Assembly: GCA_016712445.1 (NCBI GenBank) | Contig: JADJRB010000001.1 | Span: forward strand, 930,001-994,000 | Reading direction: 5' to 3' | DNA from: Acidobacteriota bacterium | GTDB lineage: Bacteria; Pseudomonadota; Alphaproteobacteria; Caulobacterales; Hyphomonadaceae | Length of the DNA stretch: 64,000 bases | In this document: positions 24,783-33,290 of the stretch, in pieces | Layout of the letters: every line of letters starts with the position of its first letter | Numbering within the stretch: the first letter of the stretch is position 1 | Translations under genes and position numbers: made by a program | The notes under the pieces: model-generated | What the model was told of the DNA's origin: nothing | Database searches by the model: none | Seen by the model: only the letters and a program-made list of their open reading frames with translations

Positions 24783-25304
24783 TTAGTCCTCGTCTTCGTC
24801 GTCCAGCGCGAGATCGTCGTCGCCGTCTTCGTCGTCATCGATCTCGAATTCTTCCTCGTCGTCATCGGCGATGATCACGTCATCGTCGTCGTCGGCGCCT
24901 TCTTCGGTGAAGCCCGTCGGCACCTTGCCGGCGGCGGGGGCTTCCTCTTCATCCTCGGCGTCCTCGATGATCACGTCATCGTCTTCGCCGACGAGTTCCT
25001 TGGTCTCTTCCTCGTCGTCCTCGGCCTCGTCCTCGACCTCGGCATCGTCTTCGGCCTCGTCGTCACGGATGACGGCGTCCTCCTCCTCCTCGGCCTCGTC
25101 CTCGTCGTCATCGACGGCCTTGACGGCGGCGCGAGCGGCTTTCGCCTTCACCTTGGTGATGGTGGTGCGGATCACCTCGTCTTCGGGATCGAACGACTCG
25201 CCGCACTTGGGGCAGACGGCCGGGCGTTTGTTGAGGTCGTAGAATCGCGATTCGCAGGACGGGCAGACCTGCTTGGTTCCGAGCTTGTCCTTGGACACGG
25301 GCAC
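24783..25304 (-). CDS. TIGR02300 family FYDLN-acid protein
   Basis: A 173-residue protein. The first 45 residues form a zinc-ribbon-like domain with CPSCESRFYDLN and CPKCGESFDPED. The rest (about 60-173) is almost all Asp, Glu and Ala with valine-isoleucine islands (VIIEDAEDEEE, DDDDDVIIADD). It is a conserved alphaproteobacterial family, usually upstream of aroA as here. The acidic tail may bind basic proteins or metal, but the function is unknown. Confidence 0.93.
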   Translation of the reverse strand: MPVSKDKLGTKQVCPSCESRFYDLNKRPAVCPKCGESFDPEDEVIRTTITKVKAKAARAAVKAVDDDEDEAEEEEDAVIRDDEAEDDAEVEDEAEDDEEETKELVGEDDDVIIEDAEDEEEAPAAGKVPTGFTEEGADDDDDVIIADDDEEEFEIDDDEDGDDDLALDDEDED

Positions 25305-25422
25305 GCGCTCCTTTTTATAGGTGGATTGACCAATTTGAAGTTGGCGCGGCGCTTGCCATGAACGCCCGGCGCTGTCAAAGCCCGAATGCCGACTTGAACT
25401 CCTTAATTACAGGGCCTTCGAA

Positions 25423-26748
25423 ATGGTCTGGACCAGCCGACCCGTCCGCCGCCTGAGCGGAGCCATCCGCGCGCCGGGCGACAAATCCTGCAGCCACCGC
25501 GCGCTCATCTTTGGCGGCCTTGCGGCCGGCACCAGCCGCTTCAGTGGCCTGCTGGAGGGCGACGACGTCATCCGCACCGGCAGGGCCATGGCGGCGATGG
25601 GTGCCGAGGTCACGAATACCGGCCCCGGTGCCTGGGAAGTGACCGGCGTCGGCGCTGGCGGCCTGAAGTCGCCCACGGGCGTCCTGGACTTCGGCAATTC
25701 GGGGACCGGCTCGCGCCTGATAATGGGTGTCATGGCCGGCTTCGACCTGACCGCCGAGCTGTGCGGGGACGCGTCCCTTTCCTCCCGGCCGATGAACCGG
25801 GTGCTGAACCCGCTGCGGCAGATGGGCCTGCGCGACACGGCCGGCAAGGAAGGGCGCCTGCCCTTCACGCTGACCGGCTCGGCGGCTCTTGAAGCGATTT
25901 ACTACAAGCCCCCGCAGGCAAGCGCGCAGGTGAAGTCGGCGGTGCTGCTGGCCGGCCTCAACGCGGTGGGCACGACTACCGTGCTGGAGGCGAAGCCGAC
26001 GCGCGACCATACCGAGCGCATGCTGCAGGGCTTCGGCGCCAAGCTCGGCTTCTCGACCCGGCCGGGCAGCGGCGGGACGGAAATCTCGATCGCCGGCAAG
26101 CAGCCGCTGTTTGCGCTCGATGCCGACATCCCGGGCGACCCCTCCTCAGCCGCCTTCCTGATCGCCGCCGGTATCCTCTCCCCGCAGGGGGATGTGATGG
26201 TGGAAGGCGTGATGTCGAACCCGACGCGGTCCGGCTTCTACGATGCGGCGAACCTGATGGGCGCCCATCTTGGCGCCGAGGAGCGCGGCGAAGCGGCGGG
26301 CGAGCGGCTGATCGACCTGCATGCGGGCTATGCGGGGCTGAAAGGCATCGCGGTGCCGGAACGCCTCGTCGCCTCGATGATCGACGAGTTCCCGATCCTT
26401 GCCGTGCTGGCAGCCTTTGCGAGCGGCGAGACGCGCGTGACCGGGGCGGACGAACTGCGCGTGAAAGAGAGCGACCGGATCAAGGCGATCGTCGCGATGC
26501 TGCGCGTGAACGGCGTGGAGGTCGAGGAGACCGAAGACGGCTTTACCGTGCAGGGCTGCGGCGGGCCGGTGCCGGGCGGCGGCCTCGTCGAGACGCGCCA
26601 CGACCACCGCATCGCGATGAGCGCGCTGGTGATGGGCACGGCGGCGCAGAAACCCGTCAGCGTCGACGACGTCTCGATGATCGACACGAGCTATCCAGAG
26701 TTCCTCGGGCATATGAAGACGTTGGGAGCGGATATTTCGGAGGGGTGA
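25423..26748 (+). CDS. aroA: 3-phosphoshikimate 1-carboxyvinyltransferase (EPSP synthase)
   Basis: A 441-residue enzyme of the shikimate pathway that joins shikimate-3-phosphate and PEP. It shows the class II (CP4-like) pattern: PGDKSCSHRALIFGGLAAG, SAQVKSAVLLAGL, LRVKESDRIKAI and ETRHDHRIAMS. The PEP-site loop reads GNSGTGSR, with Gly at the position where CP4 has Ala. It is divergent from the FYDLN-acid gene; in many relatives cmk and rpsA follow directly, but here five accessory genes intervene. Confidence 0.95.
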   Translation: MVWTSRPVRRLSGAIRAPGDKSCSHRALIFGGLAAGTSRFSGLLEGDDVIRTGRAMAAMGAEVTNTGPGAWEVTGVGAGGLKSPTGVLDFGNSGTGSRLIMGVMAGFDLTAELCGDASLSSRPMNRVLNPLRQMGLRDTAGKEGRLPFTLTGSAALEAIYYKPPQASAQVKSAVLLAGLNAVGTTTVLEAKPTRDHTERMLQGFGAKLGFSTRPGSGGTEISIAGKQPLFALDADIPGDPSSAAFLIAAGILSPQGDVMVEGVMSNPTRSGFYDAANLMGAHLGAEERGEAAGERLIDLHAGYAGLKGIAVPERLVASMIDEFPILAVLAAFASGETRVTGADELRVKESDRIKAIVAMLRVNGVEVEETEDGFTVQGCGGPVPGGGLVETRHDHRIAMSALVMGTAAQKPVSVDDVSMIDTSYPEFLGHMKTLGADISEG

Positions 26749-26750
26749 GG

Positions 26751-26793
26751 CATGTTAAAGTCTCTTGACTCGATGTTATGTTTGCTTAACATG
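26751..26793 (+). promoter_or_regulatory. Promoter with inverted repeat for the membrane protein / HTH pair
   Basis: CATGTTAA (26751-26758) pairs with TTAACATG (26786-26793). Between and within the arms lie a -35-like TTGACT (26765-26770) and, 16 bp later, a -10-like TAACAT (26787-26792). A third ATGTTA half-site is at 26773-26778. The arrangement suits repression by the small HTH protein of the operon. CGGAG precedes the ATG at 26820. Confidence 0.65.
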
Positions 26794-26819
26794 ACTCTCA
26801 TCGACCGGAGACCTCTGCC

Positions 26820-27251
26820 ATGCCCTACCGCGAAAAGCTTTCCTGGCTGACGCTGACCTCGCTGCTGATTGCTGCAACCGCCTATTTCGGGATTTTCGGC
26901 CCGGCTGTGGCGTTCGGAAAGCACCGGCTGCTGGATATTGTCTGGAGCTATGGTCCGGTCGGGGCCGTGCACGGTCTGGTCGTGCTGGCCGGATACACCA
27001 TCTTGAACTTCACAGGCGAGAAGAAGGAACTTCCGGACGAACGCGACCGCGCCATTGAACGGCGCAGCACGTCGTTTGCCTACATGGTGCTGCTGACCGG
27101 CCTGCTGCTGGTGGGCATGGTGATGCCGTTCACCGAGCCGCCGTACAAGATCATCAACACGGCGCTGATCGTCGTGGTGCTGGCCGAGGTGGTCCGCGAC
27201 GCGGTCATCCTCTTTGGCTACCGCCGGGGCCTGAATGCCCAGACAGCTTAG
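26820..27251 (+). CDS. Four-helix membrane protein paired with an XRE regulator
   Basis: A 143-residue integral membrane protein. Hydrophobic segments lie at about 10-30, 43-63, 88-107 and 115-134, with a charged cytoplasmic loop KKELPDERDRAIERRS between helices 2 and 3. The 3' end overlaps the HTH gene by 17 bases, so the two are cotranscribed. Such pairs of a small membrane protein and a compact HTH regulator occur widely; the role is unknown. Confidence 0.78.
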   Translation: MPYREKLSWLTLTSLLIAATAYFGIFGPAVAFGKHRLLDIVWSYGPVGAVHGLVVLAGYTILNFTGEKKELPDERDRAIERRSTSFAYMVLLTGLLLVGMVMPFTEPPYKIINTALIVVVLAEVVRDAVILFGYRRGLNAQTA

Positions 27252-27447
27252 GAACGAGATCCGTGTGCTGAGGTTCACTGCGGGCGAAATGACCCAGGCC
27301 GACCTTGGCGCGCAGATCGGTGTCACCCGCCAGACCATCGCCGCGATCGAACAGGGCAAGTATTCGCCGTCGCTGGAAACGGCGTTCCGGATCGCGGAAG
27401 TGTTCAAGGTGCCGCTGGAGCGCGTGTTCTACTGGGAAGAAACCTAG
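27235..27447 (+). CDS. Small XRE-family transcriptional regulator
   Basis: A 70-residue protein that is almost entirely one HTH_3 domain, with the recognition pattern MTQADLGAQIGVTRQTIAAIEQGKYSPSLETAFRIAEVF. It has no sensor domain. It probably binds the inverted repeat at 26751-26793 and controls its own operon. The closest known relatives are short YozG/XRE regulators that accompany membrane proteins. Confidence 0.85.
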   Translation: MPRQLRNEIRVLRFTAGEMTQADLGAQIGVTRQTIAAIEQGKYSPSLETAFRIAEVFKVPLERVFYWEET

Positions 27448-27473
27448 CGGAGGCGAAGGGCGACACCGGGGCC

Positions 27474-27506
27474 AAAAAAAGCACCAGCCTTTCGCAAGGC
27501 TGGTGC
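27474..27506 (-). terminator. Rho-independent terminator of the lipoprotein gene
   Basis: GCACCAGCCTT (27481-27491) pairs with AAGGCTGGTGC (27496-27506) around TCGC. On the minus strand the stem is followed by T7 (27480-27474). Confidence 0.93.
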
Positions 27507-27535
27507 CAATCCATACGCAAGAAGGCGGACGCCAA

Positions 27536-28150
27536 TCAGGAGGCTGTCTCTTCGGCGGCCACGGGCACGGAAGTTTCTGCCGGAGTTTTCGCGGCAACAT
27601 AGTCGAACAGCGCCTGATCGATGATATCTCCGACCAAGGACGCGATCGCGCTTTGCACGTTGCCCGCGGGCAGCACGCCAGCAATCGGCGGCTCCTTGAC
27701 CCGGCCGATGGTGGTGTGGAGGGCGTGATCATAGCTCTGCGAGAACGCCTTTGCCCCGTCATCAATGGTGACGGTTGCCTTGTAGAAATCCGACACGGTG
27801 GAGCCCGCGAGACCCAGGGTGAGCCCGGTGCCGAAGCCGCTGGCTGCGGCATCCCCAAGGTCCGCCATATTGTTCATGGAGACGTTGATTCTCGTGGTCG
27901 CCGTTTCGTTGATTTCCACGCCGCGCTTTTCGAAGGCCGCCACGACGACCTTGCGGATTGGCTTGTCGACCGACTTGGCGCGCTCGCCGTTGCGGTAGAA
28001 TTCGACATTCAGAACCGCCTGCATGTCAGCGACTTCGGCCGGCACCGTGATGGGCGCTGCATCGTACTTCGGATCGACATACGGCACAGGCGTGACGCAA
28101 GCCGCAAGGAGGAACGGCGCCACAAACGCCGCAACCAATGACTTTCTCAA
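27536..28150 (-). CDS. Uncharacterised lipoprotein
   Basis: A 204-residue protein with a signal peptide ending LLAAC (lipobox Cys18). The mature part contains a Gly-rich segment (GDAAASGFGTGLTLGLAGS) that resembles the hydrophobic hairpin of YajG- or CsgG-like lipoproteins. I do not recognise a specific family. It is monocistronic with its own strong terminator and is convergent with the XRE gene. Confidence 0.72.
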   Translation of the reverse strand: MRKSLVAAFVAPFLLAACVTPVPYVDPKYDAAPITVPAEVADMQAVLNVEFYRNGERAKSVDKPIRKVVVAAFEKRGVEINETATTRINVSMNNMADLGDAAASGFGTGLTLGLAGSTVSDFYKATVTIDDGAKAFSQSYDHALHTTIGRVKEPPIAGVLPAGNVQSAIASLVGDIIDQALFDYVAAKTPAETSVPVAAEETAS

Positions 28151-28322
28151 TTTTAGCTCCCCGACCCCAAAAATGACAAAGGGTCAATTCCCTGCATCCG
28201 GACGGTCTGAGTTATGCCAACTATAAATTGCATCGCAAGGGCAATCTGAGGGGACATCGCCATCGTGCGCCCTGCCCCCACGGCAGAATTGACGGCGCGC
28301 GTCCCGGCGCCATTGTGGCGGC

Positions 28323-29405
28323 ATGACCGATCTCCATTCCCCCCTGACTTTCGCGCGCGGCCCCGCCTTGAAGAACCGTTTCATGCTGGCCCCGCTGACC
28401 AACATGCAGAGCCATGCCGACGGCACGCTGAGCGATGACGAATTCAAATGGCTGACGAAGCGCGCCGAAGGCGGCTTTGGCGTGACGATGACCTGCGCCG
28501 CGCATGTGCAGGCGAAGGGACAGGGCTTCCCCGGGCAGCTCGGCATCTGGGATGACAAGCACCTGCCCGGCCTGACGCGGCTGGCGGCGGCGCTGAACAA
28601 GACCGGCACGCATTCGGTGGTGCAGCTGCACCATGCCGGCATGCGCAGCTCGGCCGACCTGATCGGCGAGGCGCCGCATTGCCCGTCTGCCAATGACGAG
28701 TTCAGCGCGCGGGCGATGAGCCTCGATGAAGTGAAAGCCTCGCGCGATGCGTTCATTGCCGCAGCGGTTCGCGCCGAGAAGGCCGGCTTCCACGGCGTGG
28801 AGCTGCACGGCGCGCATGGCTACCTGATCTGCCAGTTCCTCTCAGCCGAAGTGAACAAGCGGACAGACGAGTATGGCGGCAGTTTCGAGAACCGGACGCG
28901 ATTCCTGTATGAATGTATCGAGGGCGTACGGGCCTCGTGCGGCAAGGATTTCTCGCTGGGCGTGCGCCTCTCGCCGGAGCGGTTCGGCATGGACCTTGGC
29001 GAGATCATCGGGCTTGCCGGCGCGCTGCTGAAGGACGAGCGGATCGATTATCTCGACATGTCGCTGTGGGATTGTTTCAAGCCGCCGGTCGGCGCCGAAG
29101 GCAAGACGCTGGTAGAATTGTTCGGTGCGCTGCCGCGCGGCAAATGCCGGCTCGGCGCGGCGGGCAAGATCACGTCGGGCGCGGCCTGCCAGCAAGCGCT
29201 CGATGCCGGGCTCGACTTCGTGGTCATCGGCCGCAGCGCGATCCTGCACCATGACTTCCCGGAAAAGGTGGCCGCCAACGCGGCGTTCGAGCCGATCGCC
29301 CTGCCGGTCTCGGAGTCGCACCTTGTCGCCGAAGGGCTCGGGCCGGCTTTCATTGCCTACATGAAGACCTGGAAGACCTTCGTCGCCGAACCGGCCGAGA
29401 CCTGA
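28323..29405 (+). CDS. NADH:flavin oxidoreductase, Old Yellow Enzyme family
   Basis: A 360-residue FMN-dependent TIM-barrel oxidoreductase. FMN-binding and active-site features are FMLAPLTNMQSHADGTLSD, VVQLHHAGMRS, the OYE hallmark VELHGAHGYLICQFLS, and TDEYGGSFENRTRF. Near the C-terminus VVIGRSAILH binds phosphate. It is followed 39 nt later by an SDR gene, and the two may work on one substrate. The natural substrate cannot be deduced. Confidence 0.9.
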   Translation: MTDLHSPLTFARGPALKNRFMLAPLTNMQSHADGTLSDDEFKWLTKRAEGGFGVTMTCAAHVQAKGQGFPGQLGIWDDKHLPGLTRLAAALNKTGTHSVVQLHHAGMRSSADLIGEAPHCPSANDEFSARAMSLDEVKASRDAFIAAAVRAEKAGFHGVELHGAHGYLICQFLSAEVNKRTDEYGGSFENRTRFLYECIEGVRASCGKDFSLGVRLSPERFGMDLGEIIGLAGALLKDERIDYLDMSLWDCFKPPVGAEGKTLVELFGALPRGKCRLGAAGKITSGAACQQALDAGLDFVVIGRSAILHHDFPEKVAANAAFEPIALPVSESHLVAEGLGPAFIAYMKTWKTFVAEPAET

Positions 29406-29444
29406 TCCGCCCACAAACAATATATATTCAAAGGGAGACCCATC

Positions 29445-30227
29445 ATGCAGATCACCAAAGACACCGCTGCCGTTGTGACCGGCGGCGCCTCCGGCCTCGG
29501 CCAGGCCACCGCCCGCGCCCTCGCCAAGGCCGGCGCAAAGGTTGCCATCTTCGACATCAATACCGAAGCAGGCGAAGCGACCGCCAAGGAAATCGGCGGC
29601 ATCTTCTGCAACGTCAACATCATGAGCGAAGAGAGCTGCGTTGCCGGCTTCGAGAAGGCGCGCAAGGCGCATGGCCAGGAGCGGATCACCGTGCACTGCG
29701 CCATGGCCGCGAAAGGCGGAAAGACGCTGAGCTGGGACAAGGAAAACGCGAAGTACAAGCGCCTGCCGACGGCAGACTACGCATTCGGCGCAGAAGGCGT
29801 GCTGGTCGCCTCCTACCGCATCGCCTCGCTCTCGGCGGAGGGCATGGCCTACCTGCCGGAGCTGGAAGACGGCGAGCGCGGCTCGATCACGCTGACGGCG
29901 TCGGTCGCCGCGCAGGACGGCCAGATCGGACAGGTCGTGTACGGATCATGCAAGGCCGGCGTCAACGGCCTGGTGCTGCCTATGGCGCGCGACCTGATGG
30001 ATATCGGCATTCGCGTCAACTCGATCATGCCGGGCATTTTCGCCACGCCGCTGATGCTGCGCGCTTCGGACAAGGTGCTGAACTCGCTCGCCGCCTCGGT
30101 GCCGTTCCCGAAACGCCTCGGCAAGCCGGAAGAATATGCCTCGCTCGCGCTGCAGCTGGCGACGAACTCCTACTTCAACGGCCAGTGCATCCGCCTCGAC
30201 GGCGGCATCCGCATGGCGCCGAGGTAA
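29445..30227 (+). CDS. SDR family oxidoreductase, 3-hydroxyacyl-CoA dehydrogenase type 2-like
   Basis: A 260-residue short-chain dehydrogenase. It has TGGASGLGQATA, the active-site Ser in TASVAAQDGQIGQ, and YGSCK as the YxxxK motif. Overall it resembles HSD17B10-like 3-hydroxyacyl-CoA dehydrogenases (VPFPKRLGKPEEYASL, IRLDGGIRM). The usual NAG motif reads HCAMAAKGGK. GGGAG precedes the ATG. The following gap carries a dispersed repeat. Confidence 0.85.
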   Translation: MQITKDTAAVVTGGASGLGQATARALAKAGAKVAIFDINTEAGEATAKEIGGIFCNVNIMSEESCVAGFEKARKAHGQERITVHCAMAAKGGKTLSWDKENAKYKRLPTADYAFGAEGVLVASYRIASLSAEGMAYLPELEDGERGSITLTASVAAQDGQIGQVVYGSCKAGVNGLVLPMARDLMDIGIRVNSIMPGIFATPLMLRASDKVLNSLAASVPFPKRLGKPEEYASLALQLATNSYFNGQCIRLDGGIRMAPR

Positions 30228-30230
30228 GAA

Positions 30231-30386
30231 CTTCTCCCCTCTCCCTTGGGAGAGGGGTCGGGGGTGAGGGGGTGCAACCTCTCACCCGAGGTAGCATTTG
30301 TGGCAAAGTCCCTCACCCCTGCCCGTCGCGAGGACGGGAAATCCTATACGATTTCCCGAGCGACCCCGTCCCGGGAGAGGGGGTGG
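30231..30386. repeat. Dispersed intergenic palindromic repeat
   Basis: The left part has a perfect 10-bp hairpin, CCCCTCTCCC / GGGAGAGGGG (30236-30245, 30248-30257), followed by GGGGGTGAGGGGG. The right part carries the complementary CCCTCACCCC, an 8-bp hairpin GGGAAATC / GATTTCCC and GGGAGAGGGGGTGG. It is related to the element at 1553-1667 but more degenerate in the middle. Confidence 0.75.
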
Positions 30387-30428
30387 AGAACTTGACTCCC
30401 CATTAGCCCTGCCCCACTCCCCGGCGCG

Positions 30429-31067
30429 ATGATCATTGCGATTGACGGGACAACGGCTTCGGGGAAAGGCACGATCGCCAAGCGGCTGTCGGGCTATTTC
30501 GGGCTGCCGCACATGGACACCGGGCGGCTCTACCGTGCGGTGGGGGTGGCAGCGCTGAAGCAGGGCGTGCCGCTGGACGCCGCCGGGCCGCTGGCCGACA
30601 TCGCCCGGACACTCGACCTGACCGACTTCATCGAACACGAACTGCGCTCGGCCGAAGCCGGCAAGGCGGCGAGCGTGGTGGCGGCGATCCCGACGGTGCG
30701 CCAGGCCCTGTTCGAACTGCAGCGGGCGTTTGCAACCCGCGAAGGCGGCGCCCTGCTGGACGGGCGGGATATCGGCACGGTGATTGCTCCGGACGCCGAC
30801 GTGAAGCTGTGGGTGGACGCCGACGTGACCCAGCGCGGGGTACGCCGCTGGAAGGAACTGATCGGTCATGGTGAACAGGTGACGCTGGAAAGCGTCATCG
30901 AACAGCTGAAAATCCGCGATGCACGCGACCAGGGCCGGGCCGATGCGCCGGCGGCAATGGCCGCCGATGCCATCTTGATCGACACCACTGATCTGACTAT
31001 AGACGCCGCTGTGGAAAAGGCGCTGGCTGCCGTTGAGGCCGCCCTCGCCCGTGGAAAGACCGCCTGA
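30429..31067 (+). CDS. cmk: Cytidylate kinase
   Basis: A 212-residue (d)CMP kinase that makes (d)CDP for nucleic acid and lipid synthesis. P-loop GTTASGKGTIAKRL, the CMP site MDTGRLYRAVG, and LLDGRDIGTVIAPDADVKLW are typical. It precedes rpsA, the conserved order. A 131-nt leader separates the two. Confidence 0.95.
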   Translation: MIIAIDGTTASGKGTIAKRLSGYFGLPHMDTGRLYRAVGVAALKQGVPLDAAGPLADIARTLDLTDFIEHELRSAEAGKAASVVAAIPTVRQALFELQRAFATREGGALLDGRDIGTVIAPDADVKLWVDADVTQRGVRRWKELIGHGEQVTLESVIEQLKIRDARDQGRADAPAAMAADAILIDTTDLTIDAAVEKALAAVEAALARGKTA

Positions 31068-31198
31068 GGGCCGAAAGGCTCAATCCAAACAGGCGGCGCC
31101 GCAACAGAACAAGACCACCCCAAGGGGCCGGATGTCCGCAGGCTGCAATGGTGCACGCCTGCCTTGAACCATTCGATATGCCCCTCCCCGGAGATCCA

Positions 31199-33193
31199 AT
31201 GAACAAGTCAATGAACCCCACCCCCGCCGATTTTGCTGCGATGTTCGAAGGCTCGGCTGCGGCCGGCGCCATGCAGGAAGGCCAAGTTATCCCGGCCACC
31301 GTGCTGCGGATCGACAATGACGCGATCGTCGTCGATATCGGCCTGAAGACCGAAGGCCGCATCCCGGTCAAGGAATTCGCCCTCGAAGACAAGCAGCCGG
31401 CCCCCGGCGATATCGTCGACGTTTACCTCGACCGCATCGAGAACGCCCTCGGCGAGGCCGTTCTCAGCCGCGACAAGGCCCGCCGCGAAGAGCGCTGGGT
31501 CAAGCTGGAGCGCAGCTTCGCCAAGACCGAACCGGTCAAGGGCGCGATCTCGGGCCGCGTCAAAGGCGGCTTCACGGTCGACCTCGGCGGCGTCAACGCC
31601 TTCCTTCCCGGCAGCCAGGTCGATATCCGCCCGGTGCGCGATGTCGGCCCGCTGATGGGCGAAGTGCAGCCGTTCGCGATCCTCAAGCTCGACCGCGTCC
31701 GCGGCAACATCGTTGTCTCGCGCCGCGCGATCCTCGAAGAGAGCCGCGCCGAACAGCGCGCCGAAATCGTCTCCGACATGAAGGAAGGCGATGTGCGCAA
31801 GGGCGTCGTCAAGAACATCACCGATTACGGTGCGTTCGTTGACCTCGGCGGCATTGATGGCCTGCTGCACGTCACCGACATGTCCTACAAGCGGATCAAC
31901 CATCCGTCGCAGGTTGTGGAAGTCGGCCAGGAAGTCGAAGTCCAGATCATCAAGATCAACCCGGAAACCCAACGTATCTCGCTCGGCATGAAACAGCTGG
32001 GTTCGGATCCGTGGGACAATATCTCGGCTCGTTACCCATCGGGCGCCCGCCTGAAGGGTACCGTCACCAACATCACCGACTACGGCGCGTTCGTGGAACT
32101 GGAAGATGGTGTCGAAGGCCTGATCCACGTCTCCGAAATGAGCTGGACCAAGAAGAACGTTCACCCCGGCAAGATCCTCTCGACCTCGCAGGAAGTCGAA
32201 GTGGAAGTGCTGGACGTAGACAGCGACAAGCGCCGCATCTCGCTCGGCCTCAAGCAGACCATGGACAACCCGTGGAACGCCTTCCTCGCCGAACACCCGG
32301 TCGGCTCAGAAATCGAGGGCGAAGTGCGCGGCATCACCGAGTTCGGCCTGTTCGTGGGCCTCGGCCCCGACCTCGACGGCATGGTGCACATCAACGACAT
32401 CTCGTGGGACAAGCCCGGTGACCAGGCAATCGAAGCCTTCACCAAGGGCGACAGCGTCCGCGCGAAAGTCCTCGATGTGGACGTCGACAAGGAACGCATC
32501 TCGCTCGGCATCAAGCAGCTGTCGGGCGATCCGATTGAAGCGGCGAGCACGGGCGGCGGCGAAGGCGGCGGCATCAAGCGCGGCTCGACCGTGACCTGCA
32601 CCGTCACCGAGGTTTCCTCGGGCGGCCTGGAAGTCGAATTCGGCACCCCGCCGATCAAGACCTTCATCCGCCGTTCGGACCTCAGCCGTGACCGCGCCGA
32701 CCAGCGCCCCGAGCGGTTCGCCGTCGGCGACAAGGTCGATGCCAAGGTCGTGACGTTCGATCGTGCCTCGCGCCGTGTCTCGCTGTCGATCAAGGCCCTC
32801 GAGATCGCGGAAGAAGCGGAAGCCGTGGCCCAGTATGGCTCGGCCGATGCCGGTGCCTCGCTCGGCGACATCCTCGGCGCAGCGCTCGCTTCGTCGGGCT
32901 CCAAGGCCAAGGCTCCGAAAGCTGCCCCGGCTGCGAAAGGCGACGCCAAGTCGCTCGACGCACGCGGCCGCCTGACGGCTGCCCAAGGCGACGCCGATGA
33001 TCTGAAGAAGATCAAGGGCGTCGGTCCGGCCTTCGAGAAGAAGCTGCACGAAGCTGGCATCTTCCACTTCTGGCAGATCGCCGCGCTGAGCGACGAGCAG
33101 GTCCACAGCCTCGAGGAAGAACTTGCCTTCCAGGGCCGGATGGAGCGCGATGACTGGAAGGGACAGGCTGAAGAGCTGATGTCCGAGGGCTGA
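31199..33193 (+). CDS. rpsA: Ribosomal protein S1 with C-terminal L21/NuoE-type helix-hairpin-helix extension
   Basis: A 664-residue S1 protein, about 100 residues longer than usual. Six S1 repeats run from about residue 27 to 545 (for example ITDYGAFVDLGGIDGLLHV and ITDYGAFVELEDGVEGLIHV). An Ala/Lys-rich linker (about 560-595) then leads to a 65-residue domain from Asp600, DDLKKIKGVGPAFEKKLHEA. Similar domains are known at the C-termini of alphaproteobacterial L21 and NuoE. The Met at 31199 with GGAG upstream gives the normal start. S1 recruits mRNA to the 30S subunit. Confidence 0.95.
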   Translation: MNKSMNPTPADFAAMFEGSAAAGAMQEGQVIPATVLRIDNDAIVVDIGLKTEGRIPVKEFALEDKQPAPGDIVDVYLDRIENALGEAVLSRDKARREERWVKLERSFAKTEPVKGAISGRVKGGFTVDLGGVNAFLPGSQVDIRPVRDVGPLMGEVQPFAILKLDRVRGNIVVSRRAILEESRAEQRAEIVSDMKEGDVRKGVVKNITDYGAFVDLGGIDGLLHVTDMSYKRINHPSQVVEVGQEVEVQIIKINPETQRISLGMKQLGSDPWDNISARYPSGARLKGTVTNITDYGAFVELEDGVEGLIHVSEMSWTKKNVHPGKILSTSQEVEVEVLDVDSDKRRISLGLKQTMDNPWNAFLAEHPVGSEIEGEVRGITEFGLFVGLGPDLDGMVHINDISWDKPGDQAIEAFTKGDSVRAKVLDVDVDKERISLGIKQLSGDPIEAASTGGGEGGGIKRGSTVTCTVTEVSSGGLEVEFGTPPIKTFIRRSDLSRDRADQRPERFAVGDKVDAKVVTFDRASRRVSLSIKALEIAEEAEAVAQYGSADAGASLGDILGAALASSGSKAKAPKAAPAAKGDAKSLDARGRLTAAQGDADDLKKIKGVGPAFEKKLHEAGIFHFWQIAALSDEQVHSLEEELAFQGRMERDDWKGQAEELMSEG

Positions 33194-33290
33194 TCCAGAA
33201 GGGCGTCCGACCGGAGGCCTTCTAAAATTCAGGCAATGTTTGCGGCGGGGGCCTAGCGCTTCCGCCGCAAATGCGTTTAATATCAACAGG

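Noticed and set aside
26749..30428. Mobile element or prophage in the accessory block
   Set aside because: No integrase, transposase, tRNA-borne attachment site or direct repeats were seen; only a dispersed palindrome lies at one edge.
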